From positions 38,999-102,998 of the forward strand of contig CAJUQB010000002.1 of assembly GCA_910588285.1 (NCBI GenBank): 64,000 nucleotides of DNA, given 5' to 3'. Positions 25,479-33,839 of the stretch are shown here, piece after piece (position 1 is the stretch's first letter; every line of letters begins with the position of its first letter). The notes below the pieces were generated by a model that was not told where the DNA came from, ran no database searches, and saw nothing but the letters and a program-made list of their open reading frames with translations. The position numbers and the translations under genes are program-made. This DNA is from an uncultured Lachnospiraceae bacterium. GTDB lineage: Bacteria > Bacillota > Clostridia > Lachnospirales > Lachnospiraceae.

Positions 25479-26212
25479 CAGGAAAAATCGCAGTAGTGAC
25501 AGGGGCAGGAAGAGGCATTGGCCGGGAAATCGCCCTGACATTGGCAGCCCATGGCGCCGCCGTGGTAGTAAATTATAACGGATCAAAGACAGCAGCCCAG
25601 GCTGTGGCGGAGGAGATCATCCAAAAGGGAGGAGCCGCCGAGGCCATCCAATGTGATGTATCTGATTTTGCGGCCTGCGAGGCATTTGCAAAGACGGTTT
25701 TGGAAACATATAAGCGGGTGGATATCCTGGTAAACAATGCGGGAATCACCAGGGACAATCTGATTATGCGGATGTCCGAGGCTGACTACGATCAGGTGCT
25801 GGATACCAACCTGAAGGGAGCCTTCCATATGATCCGCCATTTTTCACGCAGCTTCCTGAAGCAGCGGAGCGGCAAGATTATCAATATTTCCTCTGTCAGC
25901 GGAGTGGCGGGAAATCCGGGACAGTCCAACTACAGCGCCTCCAAGGCAGGGCTGATCGGGCTTACCAAGAGCGTGGCAAGGGAGCTGGCAAGCCGCAACG
26001 TCCAGGTCAATGCAGTGGCGCCGGGCTTCATTGATACAGATATGACCCGGGACTTGACAGAGGCAGCCAGGGCTGAGCTTTCCAGACAGATTCCCATGGG
26101 AAAGACGGGAACTGCCAAACAGGTTGCAGATGCCGTGCTGTTCCTGGCAGGAGAGGGTTCTGATTATATCACCGGCCAGGTATTGTGTGTAGACGGCGGC
26201 ATGTGCATGTAA
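25472..26212 (+). CDS. fabG: 3-oxoacyl-[acyl-carrier-protein] reductase
   Basis: A 246-residue short-chain dehydrogenase, NADPH-dependent, reducing beta-ketoacyl-ACP. Cofactor motif TGAGRGIG (about 10-17), NNAG at about 88-91, catalytic serine in ISSVSG, and YSASK with Tyr154 and Lys158. The C-terminus GQVLCVDGGMCM is typical. It starts inside the end of fabD and is followed 22 bp later by fabF. Confidence 0.96.
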   Translation: MLTGKIAVVTGAGRGIGREIALTLAAHGAAVVVNYNGSKTAAQAVAEEIIQKGGAAEAIQCDVSDFAACEAFAKTVLETYKRVDILVNNAGITRDNLIMRMSEADYDQVLDTNLKGAFHMIRHFSRSFLKQRSGKIINISSVSGVAGNPGQSNYSASKAGLIGLTKSVARELASRNVQVNAVAPGFIDTDMTRDLTEAARAELSRQIPMGKTGTAKQVADAVLFLAGEGSDYITGQVLCVDGGMCM

Positions 26213-26234
26213 TAGAAAGGGTAGGGTTGCTAAC

Positions 26235-27470
26235 ATGAAAAAACGAGTAGTAGTGACAGGAATGGGGGCGATTACGCCCATTGGAAACAGCGTAGATACA
26301 TTTTGGGACAGTATCAGGCAGGGAAAAACAGGCTTTGGCCCCATCACCAGCTTTGATGCTGCCGATTATAAATGCAAGCTGGCTGCTGAAGTCAAGGACT
26401 TCAATGCCGCAGATTATATGGATAAAAAGGCGGCCCGCCGCATGGAGCTGTTTTCACAGTTTGCAATGGCGGCAGCCAAGGAAGCCATGGAGGATGCAGG
26501 GCTTGATATGGCCAAGGAGGATCCCTACCGGGCCGGCTGTGCCGTGGGCAGCGGCATCGGAAGCCTGCAGTCTATGGAACGGGAGCACACAAGGCTGGTA
26601 GAAAAAGGCCCCGCCCGAATTGCCCCCCTGTTTGTGCCTCTGATGATCTCCAACATGGCAGCAGGAAATGTCAGTATTGCATTTCAGCTGAAGGGAAAGA
26701 GTATTGATGTTGTCACGGCATGTGCTACAGGCACCAATTCCATTGGGGAGGCCTATCGGACGATCCAGTATGGAGATGCAGACATTATGGTGGCCGGCGG
26801 AACAGAGAGCGCCATCACGCCCCTTGGGGTTGCAGGCTTTACCGCTCTGACTGCACTGTCTACCTGCGAGGATCCTGCCCGCTGCTCCATTCCCTTTGAC
26901 AAGGACAGAAGCGGCTTTGTGATGGGCGAGGGCGCAGGGATTGTAGTATTGGAGGAGCTGGAGCACGCCAGGAACAGGGGCGCGCATATTTACGCAGAGG
27001 TTGTGGGTTATGGCTGTTCCTCCGACGCGTATCACATCACCTCCCCAGCTGACGACGGGGCAGGGGCAGCGGTTGCCATGGTAAATGCAGTGAAGGACGC
27101 TTGTCTTGAGCTGTCGGATATTACCTATATCAATGCCCATGGCACAAGCACTCCCTACAATGATCTTTTTGAGACAAGAGCCATCAAGCTTGCATTCAAG
27201 GACCATGCAAAGGAGATTCGGATCAATTCCACCAAATCCATGATTGGGCATCTTCTGGGTGCGGCAGGGGCTGTGGAATTCATCACCTGTGTCAAGGAGC
27301 TTCAGGAGGGCTATATCCACCAGACCGTAGGCCTTCAGGAGACAGAGGAGGAGATGGATCTCGACTACTGCCGGGAGAGCAGGGAGGAGAGCTTCACCTA
27401 TGCGCTCAGCAATTCTCTGGGCTTCGGCGGGCACAATGCAAGTATTTTGATCAAAAAATATTCAGAATAA
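26235..27470 (+). CDS. fabF: 3-oxoacyl-[acyl-carrier-protein] synthase II
   Basis: A 411-residue condensing enzyme that extends acyl-ACP with malonyl-ACP. The catalytic triad is visible: Cys163 in TACATGTNSIGEA, His302 in INAHGTSTPYND and His339 in KSMIGHLLGAAG. Full length for the family, with the normal C-terminal NSLGFGGHNASILI. In operons without FabB it carries out all elongation steps after FabH priming. Confidence 0.97.
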   Translation: MKKRVVVTGMGAITPIGNSVDTFWDSIRQGKTGFGPITSFDAADYKCKLAAEVKDFNAADYMDKKAARRMELFSQFAMAAAKEAMEDAGLDMAKEDPYRAGCAVGSGIGSLQSMEREHTRLVEKGPARIAPLFVPLMISNMAAGNVSIAFQLKGKSIDVVTACATGTNSIGEAYRTIQYGDADIMVAGGTESAITPLGVAGFTALTALSTCEDPARCSIPFDKDRSGFVMGEGAGIVVLEELEHARNRGAHIYAEVVGYGCSSDAYHITSPADDGAGAAVAMVNAVKDACLELSDITYINAHGTSTPYNDLFETRAIKLAFKDHAKEIRINSTKSMIGHLLGAAGAVEFITCVKELQEGYIHQTVGLQETEEEMDLDYCRESREESFTYALSNSLGFGGHNASILIKKYSE

Positions 27471-27483
27471 AGAGGGAGATGCC

Positions 27484-27912
27484 ATGTCCGTATATACAGC
27501 AAAGGAAATTATGGAGATTATTCCCCACCGGCATCCGTTCCTGCTGATTGACACCATTGAGGAGCTGGAGCCGGGGACGCGGGCCTTGGGAAAGAAATGC
27601 GTTAGCTTCAACGAACCGTATTTTGCCGGACATTTTCCGGGAAATCCCGTCATGCCGGGGGTTCTGATTATTGAAGCGCTGGCCCAGGTGGGGGCGGTGG
27701 CGATTCTTGATCTGCCGGATTGGAAGGGAAAGACAGCCTATTTTGTGGGCATTGACAAGGCGCGTTTCAAGCAGAAGGTACATCCGGGTGATGTACTGAT
27801 GCTGGAAATGAAGATTATAAAGGTGAAGGGCCCCATTGGTGTGGGCGAGGCGGTGGCTACTGTGGACGGAAAGCTTGTATGCAAGGCAGAGCTGACCTTT
27901 GCCATCGGCTGA
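27484..27912 (+). CDS. fabZ: 3-hydroxyacyl-[acyl-carrier-protein] dehydratase
   Basis: A 142-residue hot-dog fold dehydratase. Motifs: IIPHRHPFLLID, then GHFPGNPVMPGVLIIEALAQ with the catalytic His50 and Glu64. It removes water from 3-hydroxyacyl-ACP before FabK acts. It lies 13 bp after fabF and 12 bp before accDA. In related operons accB and accC flank fabZ; here they do not. Confidence 0.96.
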   Translation: MSVYTAKEIMEIIPHRHPFLLIDTIEELEPGTRALGKKCVSFNEPYFAGHFPGNPVMPGVLIIEALAQVGAVAILDLPDWKGKTAYFVGIDKARFKQKVHPGDVLMLEMKIIKVKGPIGVGEAVATVDGKLVCKAELTFAIG

Positions 27913-27924
27913 CAGGAGGGTGTT

Positions 27925-29715
27925 ATGGGCAAATTGGAATATATCAGATTTCAGAGGAAATTTCCGTCAAATCTGGCCAATGCAAACAGAAGGCTGGAGG
28001 AAAAGCTGAAAAAGGAAACAAAAGAAATCCAGGAGGAGCAGGCCAGAAAGCAGCAGAGCGAGGCAGCAGAGGATAAGAGCCTGATCAAGTGCCCCAAATG
28101 CGGGAAGCTGGTGGAGCGGGCCCAGGTGGTAAAGAAAAAATATATCTGCTATGAGTGCGGCGGTTATTTCCGGGTGAAAACCAACAACCGAATCAAAATG
28201 GTGGCAGATCCCAGGAGCTTTGAACCCTGGTTTGAGGATCTGGAGGTCAGCAATCCCCTGGATTATGAGGGGTATGAGGATAAGCTGGCGGCGGCCAGGG
28301 ACAAGACGGGCTTAAAGGAGGCTGTTACCGTAGGCCGCTGTAAGGTATTTGGAAATGACATTGTTCTGGGTGTCTGCGATTCCCGTTTCCTGATGGCCAG
28401 CATGGGACATGTGGTGGGCGAGAAGATCACAATGGCCATTGAGCGCGCCACCCAGCTGCGTCTGCCTGTATTTCTGTTCTGCTGCTCCGGCGGGGCCAGG
28501 ATGCAGGAGGGAATCGTATCCCTGATGCAGATGGCCAAAACCTCTGCAGCAATTCAGAAGCACGGAGAGGCAGGGCTCTTGTACTGTTCCATCCTGACAG
28601 ATCCCACCACAGGCGGGGTGACGGCAAGCTTTGCCATGCTGGGGGATGTGATTATGGCAGAGCCGGGGGCTCTTGTGGGCTTTGCCGGTCCCAGGGTGAT
28701 CCGCCAGACCATTGGCCAGGAGCTGCCGGAGGGCTTCCAGACAGCCGAATTTTTGGTGGAGCACGGATTTGCAGACGGCATTGTGGAGCGGCAGAATCTG
28801 AAAAAAACCATTCATTTCCTGATCAAATCCCATCAGTGCACAGGGAAGAACACCTATGCCGATTTCCGGGCGGAGACAGGCTTCCATTTTGAGCTCAGCG
28901 AGCTTTTGAAGGAGCAGATGAGCTATTCCAAGCCCCGCAGCGCCTGGGAAAAGGTGCGGGCAGTCCGGCAGGTGGAGCGTCCCGCGGCCACGGACTATAT
29001 GAATCATATTTTTGATGTGTTTGTGGAAGCCCACGGAGACAGGAATTACCGTGACGACAAGGCGCTGATCGGCGGGATTGCATTTCTGGAGGGTCAGCCG
29101 GTAACGGTGATTGCAGACCTGAAGGGCAAGAACCTGCAGGACTGCCAGGAGCGGAATTTCGGGATGCCCCTTCCGGAGGGATATCGGAAGGCCCTGCGCC
29201 TGATGAAGCAGGCGGAAAAATTCAACCGGCCGATCATCAGCTTTGTCAACACCTCCGGCGCCTTTTGCGGCATTGAGGCCGAGGAGCGGGGCCAGGGGGA
29301 GGCCATTGCCAGAAATCTTCTGGAAATGGCTGGGCTGAAGGTTCCGGTGCTGTGCATTCTCATTGGGGAAGGCGGAAGCGGCGGGGCTCTTGCCACAGCA
29401 GTGGGAAATGAGGTATGGATGATGGAGAACGCCACCTATTCCATTCTTTCCCCTGAGGGCTTTGCCTCCATTTTGTGGAAGGATGCCAACCGGGCCCAGG
29501 AGGCCAGTGAGGTGATGAATATCACGGCTCAGGATCTTTTGCGTCTCGGCGTGATTGAGCGCATTATACCGGAATTTGGCGGGGCTGATGAGAACACCAC
29601 AGAGGCCATTGCCGGGTTTATGAAGGAGCATATCCGGGAATTTTTGGAGAAATATACCGGAAAAACAGGCGAGGAAATTGCCCAGGAGCGTTATCAGCGT
29701 TTCCGGAGATTTTAG
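27925..29715 (+). CDS. accDA: Acetyl-CoA carboxylase carboxyltransferase, fused beta-alpha subunits
   Basis: A 596-residue single polypeptide joining AccD and AccA. The AccD half (about 1-320) has the zinc ribbon CPKCGKL...CYECGGYF (about 54-81) and FCCSGGARMQEG. The AccA half begins about residue 335 with the family pattern AWEKVRAVRQVERPAATDYMNHIF and contains HGDRNYRDD, GLKVPVLCILIGEGGSGGALA and SPEGFASILWKDA. The usual N-terminal helix pair of AccA is reduced. Fused forms occur in some Firmicutes. It transfers carboxyl from biotin to acetyl-CoA, giving malonyl-CoA; the biotin carrier and biotin carboxylase are not encoded nearby. Confidence 0.94.
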   Translation: MGKLEYIRFQRKFPSNLANANRRLEEKLKKETKEIQEEQARKQQSEAAEDKSLIKCPKCGKLVERAQVVKKKYICYECGGYFRVKTNNRIKMVADPRSFEPWFEDLEVSNPLDYEGYEDKLAAARDKTGLKEAVTVGRCKVFGNDIVLGVCDSRFLMASMGHVVGEKITMAIERATQLRLPVFLFCCSGGARMQEGIVSLMQMAKTSAAIQKHGEAGLLYCSILTDPTTGGVTASFAMLGDVIMAEPGALVGFAGPRVIRQTIGQELPEGFQTAEFLVEHGFADGIVERQNLKKTIHFLIKSHQCTGKNTYADFRAETGFHFELSELLKEQMSYSKPRSAWEKVRAVRQVERPAATDYMNHIFDVFVEAHGDRNYRDDKALIGGIAFLEGQPVTVIADLKGKNLQDCQERNFGMPLPEGYRKALRLMKQAEKFNRPIISFVNTSGAFCGIEAEERGQGEAIARNLLEMAGLKVPVLCILIGEGGSGGALATAVGNEVWMMENATYSILSPEGFASILWKDANRAQEASEVMNITAQDLLRLGVIERIIPEFGGADENTTEAIAGFMKEHIREFLEKYTGKTGEEIAQERYQRFRRF

Positions 29716-29757
29716 AGATAGGTTTGCAGCAAATAGGAAAACGGAGGAACAGTCAGA

Positions 29758-30762
29758 ATGACCATCAGGATAAGCGGAACGGGCAGCGCGCTGCCCCAAA
29801 GGACAGTAACGAATACGGAGCTTACAGAGCTTGTGGATACCTCTGACCAGTGGATTCGGGAGCGGACCGGCATTGGAGAGCGCAGGATCTCCACCGGGGA
29901 GACAGTGGCAGCTCTGGCTGCGGACGCATGCCGGCAGGCATTGAACATGGCGGGAAAGACAGCTTCGGAGGTGGAGCTGATTCTGGTGGCTACCTGCACG
30001 CCGGAGCTGTTGCTGCCCTGCTGCGGCTGCCAGGTACAGAGCATGCTTGGGGCGTCCCAGGCGGCAGCCTTCGATCTGAATGCTGCCTGCGCCGGATTTT
30101 TGTTTGCCCTTGACACGGTATATGCTTATCTGAAGGCAGGAATCTACCGAAATGCCCTGGTGGTGGGCAGCGAGGTGATCTCCAAGCTGGTGGACTGGAG
30201 CGACCGGAGCACCTGCGTGCTGTTTGGAGACGGCGCCGGAGCAGTCTTCGTGGAGGCGGCGAATGAGGATGTGATCTGCGAAAACGGACGGACAGCCGGA
30301 GTGGAGGCGCTCCTGCAGGGGGCGGACGGCAGTAAGGGCAGCGTGCTCTCCTGCCAGGAACGGCCAGTGCAGAATCCATTTTTGCCGGAGCAGCCGGAGG
30401 CGTGTGCAGGGCCCTATGTGCACATGGATGGCCGTGAGGTATACAAATTTGCCACCAGGCAGGTGCCGGCCTGCATTCTGGCAGCACTGGAGCAGGCAGA
30501 GCTTACGGTGGAGGATGTAGATCTGTTTTTGCTTCACCAGGCCAATGAGCGGATCATTGCCGCAGCAGCCAAGCGGCTGGGGGCGGAGCTTGACAAATTC
30601 CCCATGAACCTCCAGCGGCTGGGCAATATGTCCTCAGCTACGATCCCGGTGCTGCTGGATGAGCTGAACCGTGCAGGGCGTATTCATAAGGGAGACCGCT
30701 TGGTGTTGTCCGGCTTTGGGGCAGGGCTTACCTACGGAGCCACCGTGCTGGTGTGGGGATAA
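29758..30762 (+). CDS. fabH: 3-oxoacyl-[acyl-carrier-protein] synthase III
   Basis: A 334-residue condensing enzyme that primes synthesis from acyl-CoA and malonyl-ACP. The catalytic triad is Cys111 (NAACAGF), His260 (LLHQAN) and Asn290 (LGNMSSATIP). GSGSALPQ at the start and GFGAGLTYG at the end are typical. Unusually for related operons, fabH is last rather than first. An AGGAGG-poor but acceptable site, ACGGAGGAAC, precedes the ATG. Confidence 0.96.
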   Translation: MTIRISGTGSALPQRTVTNTELTELVDTSDQWIRERTGIGERRISTGETVAALAADACRQALNMAGKTASEVELILVATCTPELLLPCCGCQVQSMLGASQAAAFDLNAACAGFLFALDTVYAYLKAGIYRNALVVGSEVISKLVDWSDRSTCVLFGDGAGAVFVEAANEDVICENGRTAGVEALLQGADGSKGSVLSCQERPVQNPFLPEQPEACAGPYVHMDGREVYKFATRQVPACILAALEQAELTVEDVDLFLLHQANERIIAAAAKRLGAELDKFPMNLQRLGNMSSATIPVLLDELNRAGRIHKGDRLVLSGFGAGLTYGATVLVWG

Positions 30763-30764
30763 CT

Positions 30765-30834
30765 ATGAGATAGAGCAGCAGCGTGCAATGGGATAAACCA
30801 TGAGATAGAGCAGCAGCGTGCAATGGGATAAACC
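30765..30834 (+). repeat. Two perfect 35-bp tandem repeats before the MATE gene
   Basis: A 35-bp unit beginning ATGAGATAG and ending GATAAACC occurs at 30765-30799 and 30800-30834, and ATGAGA begins a third partial unit at 30835. Each full unit carries ATG-AGA-TAG, a two-codon reading frame. Confidence 0.9.
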
Positions 30835-30870
30835 ATGAGAGAAATCAGCGACAGGCAGGGGGAAAACAAA

Positions 30871-32262
30871 GTGACAAAAAGCGGCACCCGGGATTTGACC
30901 AGCGGCAGTCCCATGAAATTGATCTGGCAATTTGCCATTCCGCTGATTTTCGGAAATCTGTTCCAACAGCTCTACAATATGGTGGATACCGTGATTGTGG
31001 GGCGGGCCTTGGGCCTGTCTGCGCTGACTGCCGTGGGGGCCACAGGGCCTGTGAATTTTCTGATTATCGGCTTTGCGCTGGGAACCTGCAATGGCCTTGC
31101 CATTCCGGTGGCCCGGCAGTTTGGGGCAAAGCGTTATGACAGCATGCGGGCCTATGTGATGAATGCAGCCTATCTGTCCGCAGGGCTTGCAGTAGTGCTG
31201 ACCCTGCTGACGACGATACTCTGCGACAATATCCTTACCTGGATGAAAACGCCGGCTGAGATTTTCCAAGGCTCCTATGATTACTTTTTTGTGATTTGCC
31301 TGGGCATCCCCTTTACGATTTTGTACAATGTTGTTTCTGGGGTGATCCGGGCATTGGGTGATTCCAAGACGCCCTTTTATTTCCTGGTGCTGTCCACATT
31401 TTTGAATATCGGGCTTGATTTCCTCTTTATTCTTGGCTTTCAGATGGGGATTGCCGGCGCTGCCTGGGCTACGATCACGGCTCAGGCGGTGGCCGGAATC
31501 CTCTGCTTCCTCTATATGAGGCGCACCTACGAGGTGCTGCGTTCCAATCAGGAGGAGCGCAGAGTACGGGGGCGGTATCTGGGAGAGCTGGCCTGGACGG
31601 CATTTCCCATGGGCCTGCAGTTTTCGGTGACTGCCATTGGCAGCATTATGCTGCAGAGCGCCGTGAATGGGCTGGATGTCCTGTATGTTTCCGCCTTTGC
31701 AGCAGGAGCCAAGGTGAAGCAGCTGGCCATGTGCCCCTTTGAGGCCCTGGCCACTGCCTGCGCTACCTTTGGCAGCCAGAACCTGGGGGCAGGCAGGATT
31801 GACCGGATCAGGAAGGGGCTGGGCAGCGGGATCCTGATCGGGTTTATTTATGCTGTGCTTATGGGGATTCTCCTGGTAACGGCCGGATCTGTAATTGCCT
31901 GGATGTTTGTGGAGCGGAGCGAGGTGGAAGTTCTTGCAGAGGTGCAGCACTATATGACCTGGCTTGGCGTTTTCTTCTGGATGCTTGCGATTCTGAACTG
32001 TACCCGGATGACCATCCAGGGCCTGGGCTACAGCGGCATAGCCGTATTTGCAGGGATCAGCGAGCTGATTGCAAGAGGATTGGTCTCCCTGCTGCTGGTG
32101 CCCAGACTTGGATTTACCGGCGTGTGCATTGCGGACCCGGCGGCCTGGCTGGCAGCGACGCTGATTGTGGTGCCGGTGTTTGCAGTGATTATCAGGAAGC
32201 TGGGGAATCTTCCGAAAACAGTCTCACGGAATGAGGATGTAAGGATTTCCAAAAATAAATAA
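30871..32262 (+). CDS. MATE-family multidrug/metabolite exporter
   Basis: A 12-helix multidrug and toxic compound extrusion protein, 463 residues from the GTG at 30871. It has the family N-terminus DLTSGSPMKLIWQFAIPLIFGNLFQQLYNMVDTVIVGRALG and, in the second half, QNLGAGRIDRIRKG. I prefer the GTG because AGGGGG lies 8 bp upstream and the family starts a few residues before DLTSGSP. An in-frame ATG at 30835 has no site and sits in the repeat. Exports cations or metabolites using Na+ or H+ gradients; substrate unknown. Possibly a readthrough gene of the fab operon. Confidence 0.9.
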   Translation: MTKSGTRDLTSGSPMKLIWQFAIPLIFGNLFQQLYNMVDTVIVGRALGLSALTAVGATGPVNFLIIGFALGTCNGLAIPVARQFGAKRYDSMRAYVMNAAYLSAGLAVVLTLLTTILCDNILTWMKTPAEIFQGSYDYFFVICLGIPFTILYNVVSGVIRALGDSKTPFYFLVLSTFLNIGLDFLFILGFQMGIAGAAWATITAQAVAGILCFLYMRRTYEVLRSNQEERRVRGRYLGELAWTAFPMGLQFSVTAIGSIMLQSAVNGLDVLYVSAFAAGAKVKQLAMCPFEALATACATFGSQNLGAGRIDRIRKGLGSGILIGFIYAVLMGILLVTAGSVIAWMFVERSEVEVLAEVQHYMTWLGVFFWMLAILNCTRMTIQGLGYSGIAVFAGISELIARGLVSLLLVPRLGFTGVCIADPAAWLAATLIVVPVFAVIIRKLGNLPKTVSRNEDVRISKNK

Positions 32263-32293
32263 GAAAAGGACAGATTTTTTCAAAAAAGAAATA

Positions 32294-32371
32294 TTGACGA
32301 ATACCTTTGCCCATAGTATAATTTAGAAAAAACTCCGCAAAATATTAAAAAATGCGGATTAATTTCTAAAT
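32294..32371 (+). promoter_or_regulatory. abiE promoter and 51-bp dyad, probable AbiEi operator
   Basis: TTGACG (32294-32299), a 17-bp spacer and TATAAT (32317-32322). A symmetrical dyad centred on 32346 follows: ATTTAGAAA (32321-32329) with TTTCTAAAT (32363-32371), and CCGCA (32335-32339) with TGCGG (32353-32357). AbiEi antitoxins repress their own operon through inverted repeats in the promoter; that assignment is inferred. Confidence 0.7.
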
Positions 32372-32386
32372 GAGGAGGCAGAAGCT

Positions 32387-32925
32387 ATGAAAACACGTGC
32401 GGAATGTCTTAAAAAATATGGGTCAGATTATTTTATTGAAAAAAAATAGAAGAGGGCGAGTTATTTAAGGTTGGAAAAGGAATATATTCGGAAAAGAAAT
32501 ATGTTCCAGAGATTGCGATGTTTGTCTATAAGTATCCATATACAGTTGTAACGATGAAGAGTGCTTTTTTCTTTCATGGTTTAACCGATGTAATACCAGA
32601 TGAATGCGACCTGGCAACAACACGTGATGCCACGAAAATCAAGAATAAAAGAGTAAAGCAATATTTTGTTCCGGATGATTTTTTTGAGGAAGGAATTGAA
32701 ACTGCTGATTACAAAGGTTATGACATACGAATTTACAATAAAGAACGTATGCTTATTGAACTTGTACGATATAAAAGTAAGCTGCCTTTTGATTACTATA
32801 AGGAAATTATTCTAAATTATCGAAAAATACTTCCACGCTTGGATATACAGAAGATTCAGGATTATGCATTGATGGCACCGAAGAGTAATAAGGTGCTTGA
32901 AATTTTACAGATGGAGGTACTTTGA
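32387..32925 (+). pseudogene. AbiEi-family antitoxin, frameshifted
   Basis: The antitoxin of a type IV AbiE system, a winged-helix repressor. Translation starts at 32387 behind GAGGAGG, reads MKTRAECLKKYGSDYFIEKK and stops at TAG 32447-32449. The frame is broken in a run of eight A (32439-32446); one extra A would join it to the downstream frame, which continues IEEGELFKVGKGIYSEKKYVPEIA to 32925. The C-terminal part alone (from 32518) is open for 135 codons but lacks the DNA-binding N-terminus. The region is more AT-rich than its neighbours, suggesting acquisition. A sequencing error in the A run is possible. Confidence 0.8.
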
Positions 32926-33608
32926 TGATAAATTTGGAGGAAATGACAGAAAAATACAGATCTACAGGCTATTCAGAACGAAACGCTGATGCACGTGTGT
33001 GTCAGGATATTGTACTTAAAGCAATAGAGCGAAGTAATTTGGGAAGAAAATTAAACTGTCTTGATGGAATCAGAATAGAAATTAAGGGGAACAGGATTGA
33101 GCAGCTTTCGCAGCAGGAGTATAGTGGCAAACGAGTATATATTATCATCAGAGATGATGGGGGTAATTCTATTGAGAGCAAGATTGACCTTGGAGTTCAT
33201 GCAAATATGAAAATAGAGCAGGATACATATTGCTTTGATGTTTGTATGGACGATGAGGAAGTAAGTTTACTGATTAATTCTTGTGAACAGATTTTTGCCG
33301 AGAAACTGAGATCATTATTACGCTTTGGTCCCCTTTCTACAAGATACAAAGATATATTTGATTTTTGTTACTTGAAAGATCATGTAAACATGACAAGACT
33401 TTCAGAGTGCATCAAGGCCTATATCATTGATGAACCATCTATGAGAGAAAGAGATATGAATGGTATACGGAAGAGAGTATCTATTATATTTTCAAATCGT
33501 CAGTTTAGAAACAATGTAGCGCATTCCGGAGATAGAAACTGGCTACAAATCGATGTAGGCGTTGCATTCAAGATGATTCAGGAGTTTTTGGGGACAGTAA
33601 ATATGTAA
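32922..33608 (+). CDS. AbiEii/AbiGii-family nucleotidyltransferase-like toxin, catalytic region missing
   Basis: A 228-residue open frame overlapping the antitoxin by 4 bp, as in AbiE operons. The start (NLEEMTEKYRSTGYSERNADARVCQDIVLKAIERSN) and the end (EQIFAEKLRSLLRFGPLSTRYKDIFDFCYL) match AbiEii toxins. Between them, after about residue 45, family members normally have a GG-containing motif followed by DxD for nucleotide and metal binding. Here the text passes directly to DGIRIEIKGNRIEQL, so roughly 60 residues with the active site appear deleted in frame. It should be inactive as a nucleotidyltransferase. Family placement is firm; the deletion size is an estimate from memory of the family. 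Confidence 0.82.
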   Translation: MMINLEEMTEKYRSTGYSERNADARVCQDIVLKAIERSNLGRKLNCLDGIRIEIKGNRIEQLSQQEYSGKRVYIIIRDDGGNSIESKIDLGVHANMKIEQDTYCFDVCMDDEEVSLLINSCEQIFAEKLRSLLRFGPLSTRYKDIFDFCYLKDHVNMTRLSECIKAYIIDEPSMRERDMNGIRKRVSIIFSNRQFRNNVAHSGDRNWLQIDVGVAFKMIQEFLGTVNM

Positions 33609-33630
33609 AAATATAATATGAGTACATATG

Positions 33631-33661
33631 GCATCTATCAGAAACGGTAGGTGCTATTTTT
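33631..33661 (+). terminator. Intrinsic terminator after the abiE pair
   Basis: GCATCTA (33631-33637) pairs with TAGGTGC (33648-33654), followed by TATTTTTA. Confidence 0.7.
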
Positions 33662-33732
33662 ATGCTCGGAGAAATCCGGGCTTTTTCAGGGCACAAGCCC
33701 CCCCCAGGAGAACGGAAAAGTATAACGCATAA

Positions 33733-33774
33733 GACGGAAAATTTATGGATAGATTCCGTCAGTTTTACTATAAT
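33733..33774 (+). promoter_or_regulatory. Dyad and -10 box before the sugar-binding protein
   Basis: GACGGAA (33733-33739) and TTCCGTC (33754-33760) form a dyad just upstream of TATAAT (33769-33774). No good -35 was seen, consistent with activator-dependent expression, possibly by the YesN-type regulator of this locus. Inferred only. Confidence 0.4.
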
Positions 33775-33839
33775 GTACCTATCAAAAACCAATGAAAACC
33801 TATCAAAAACAATCAATAAGAACGCAGGGAGGTTCAGAA

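Noticed and set aside
28312..30537. A 741-codon open frame on the minus strand opposite accDA and fabH
   Set aside because: It is antisense to two well-defined enzymes with complete active sites, is Cys- and His-rich with no family resemblance, and follows from the third-position GC bias of the sense genes.
30835..30870. ATG at 30835 as the start of the MATE exporter
   Set aside because: It belongs to the 35-bp repeat and lacks a ribosome-binding site; the GTG at 30871 has one and fits the family N-terminus.
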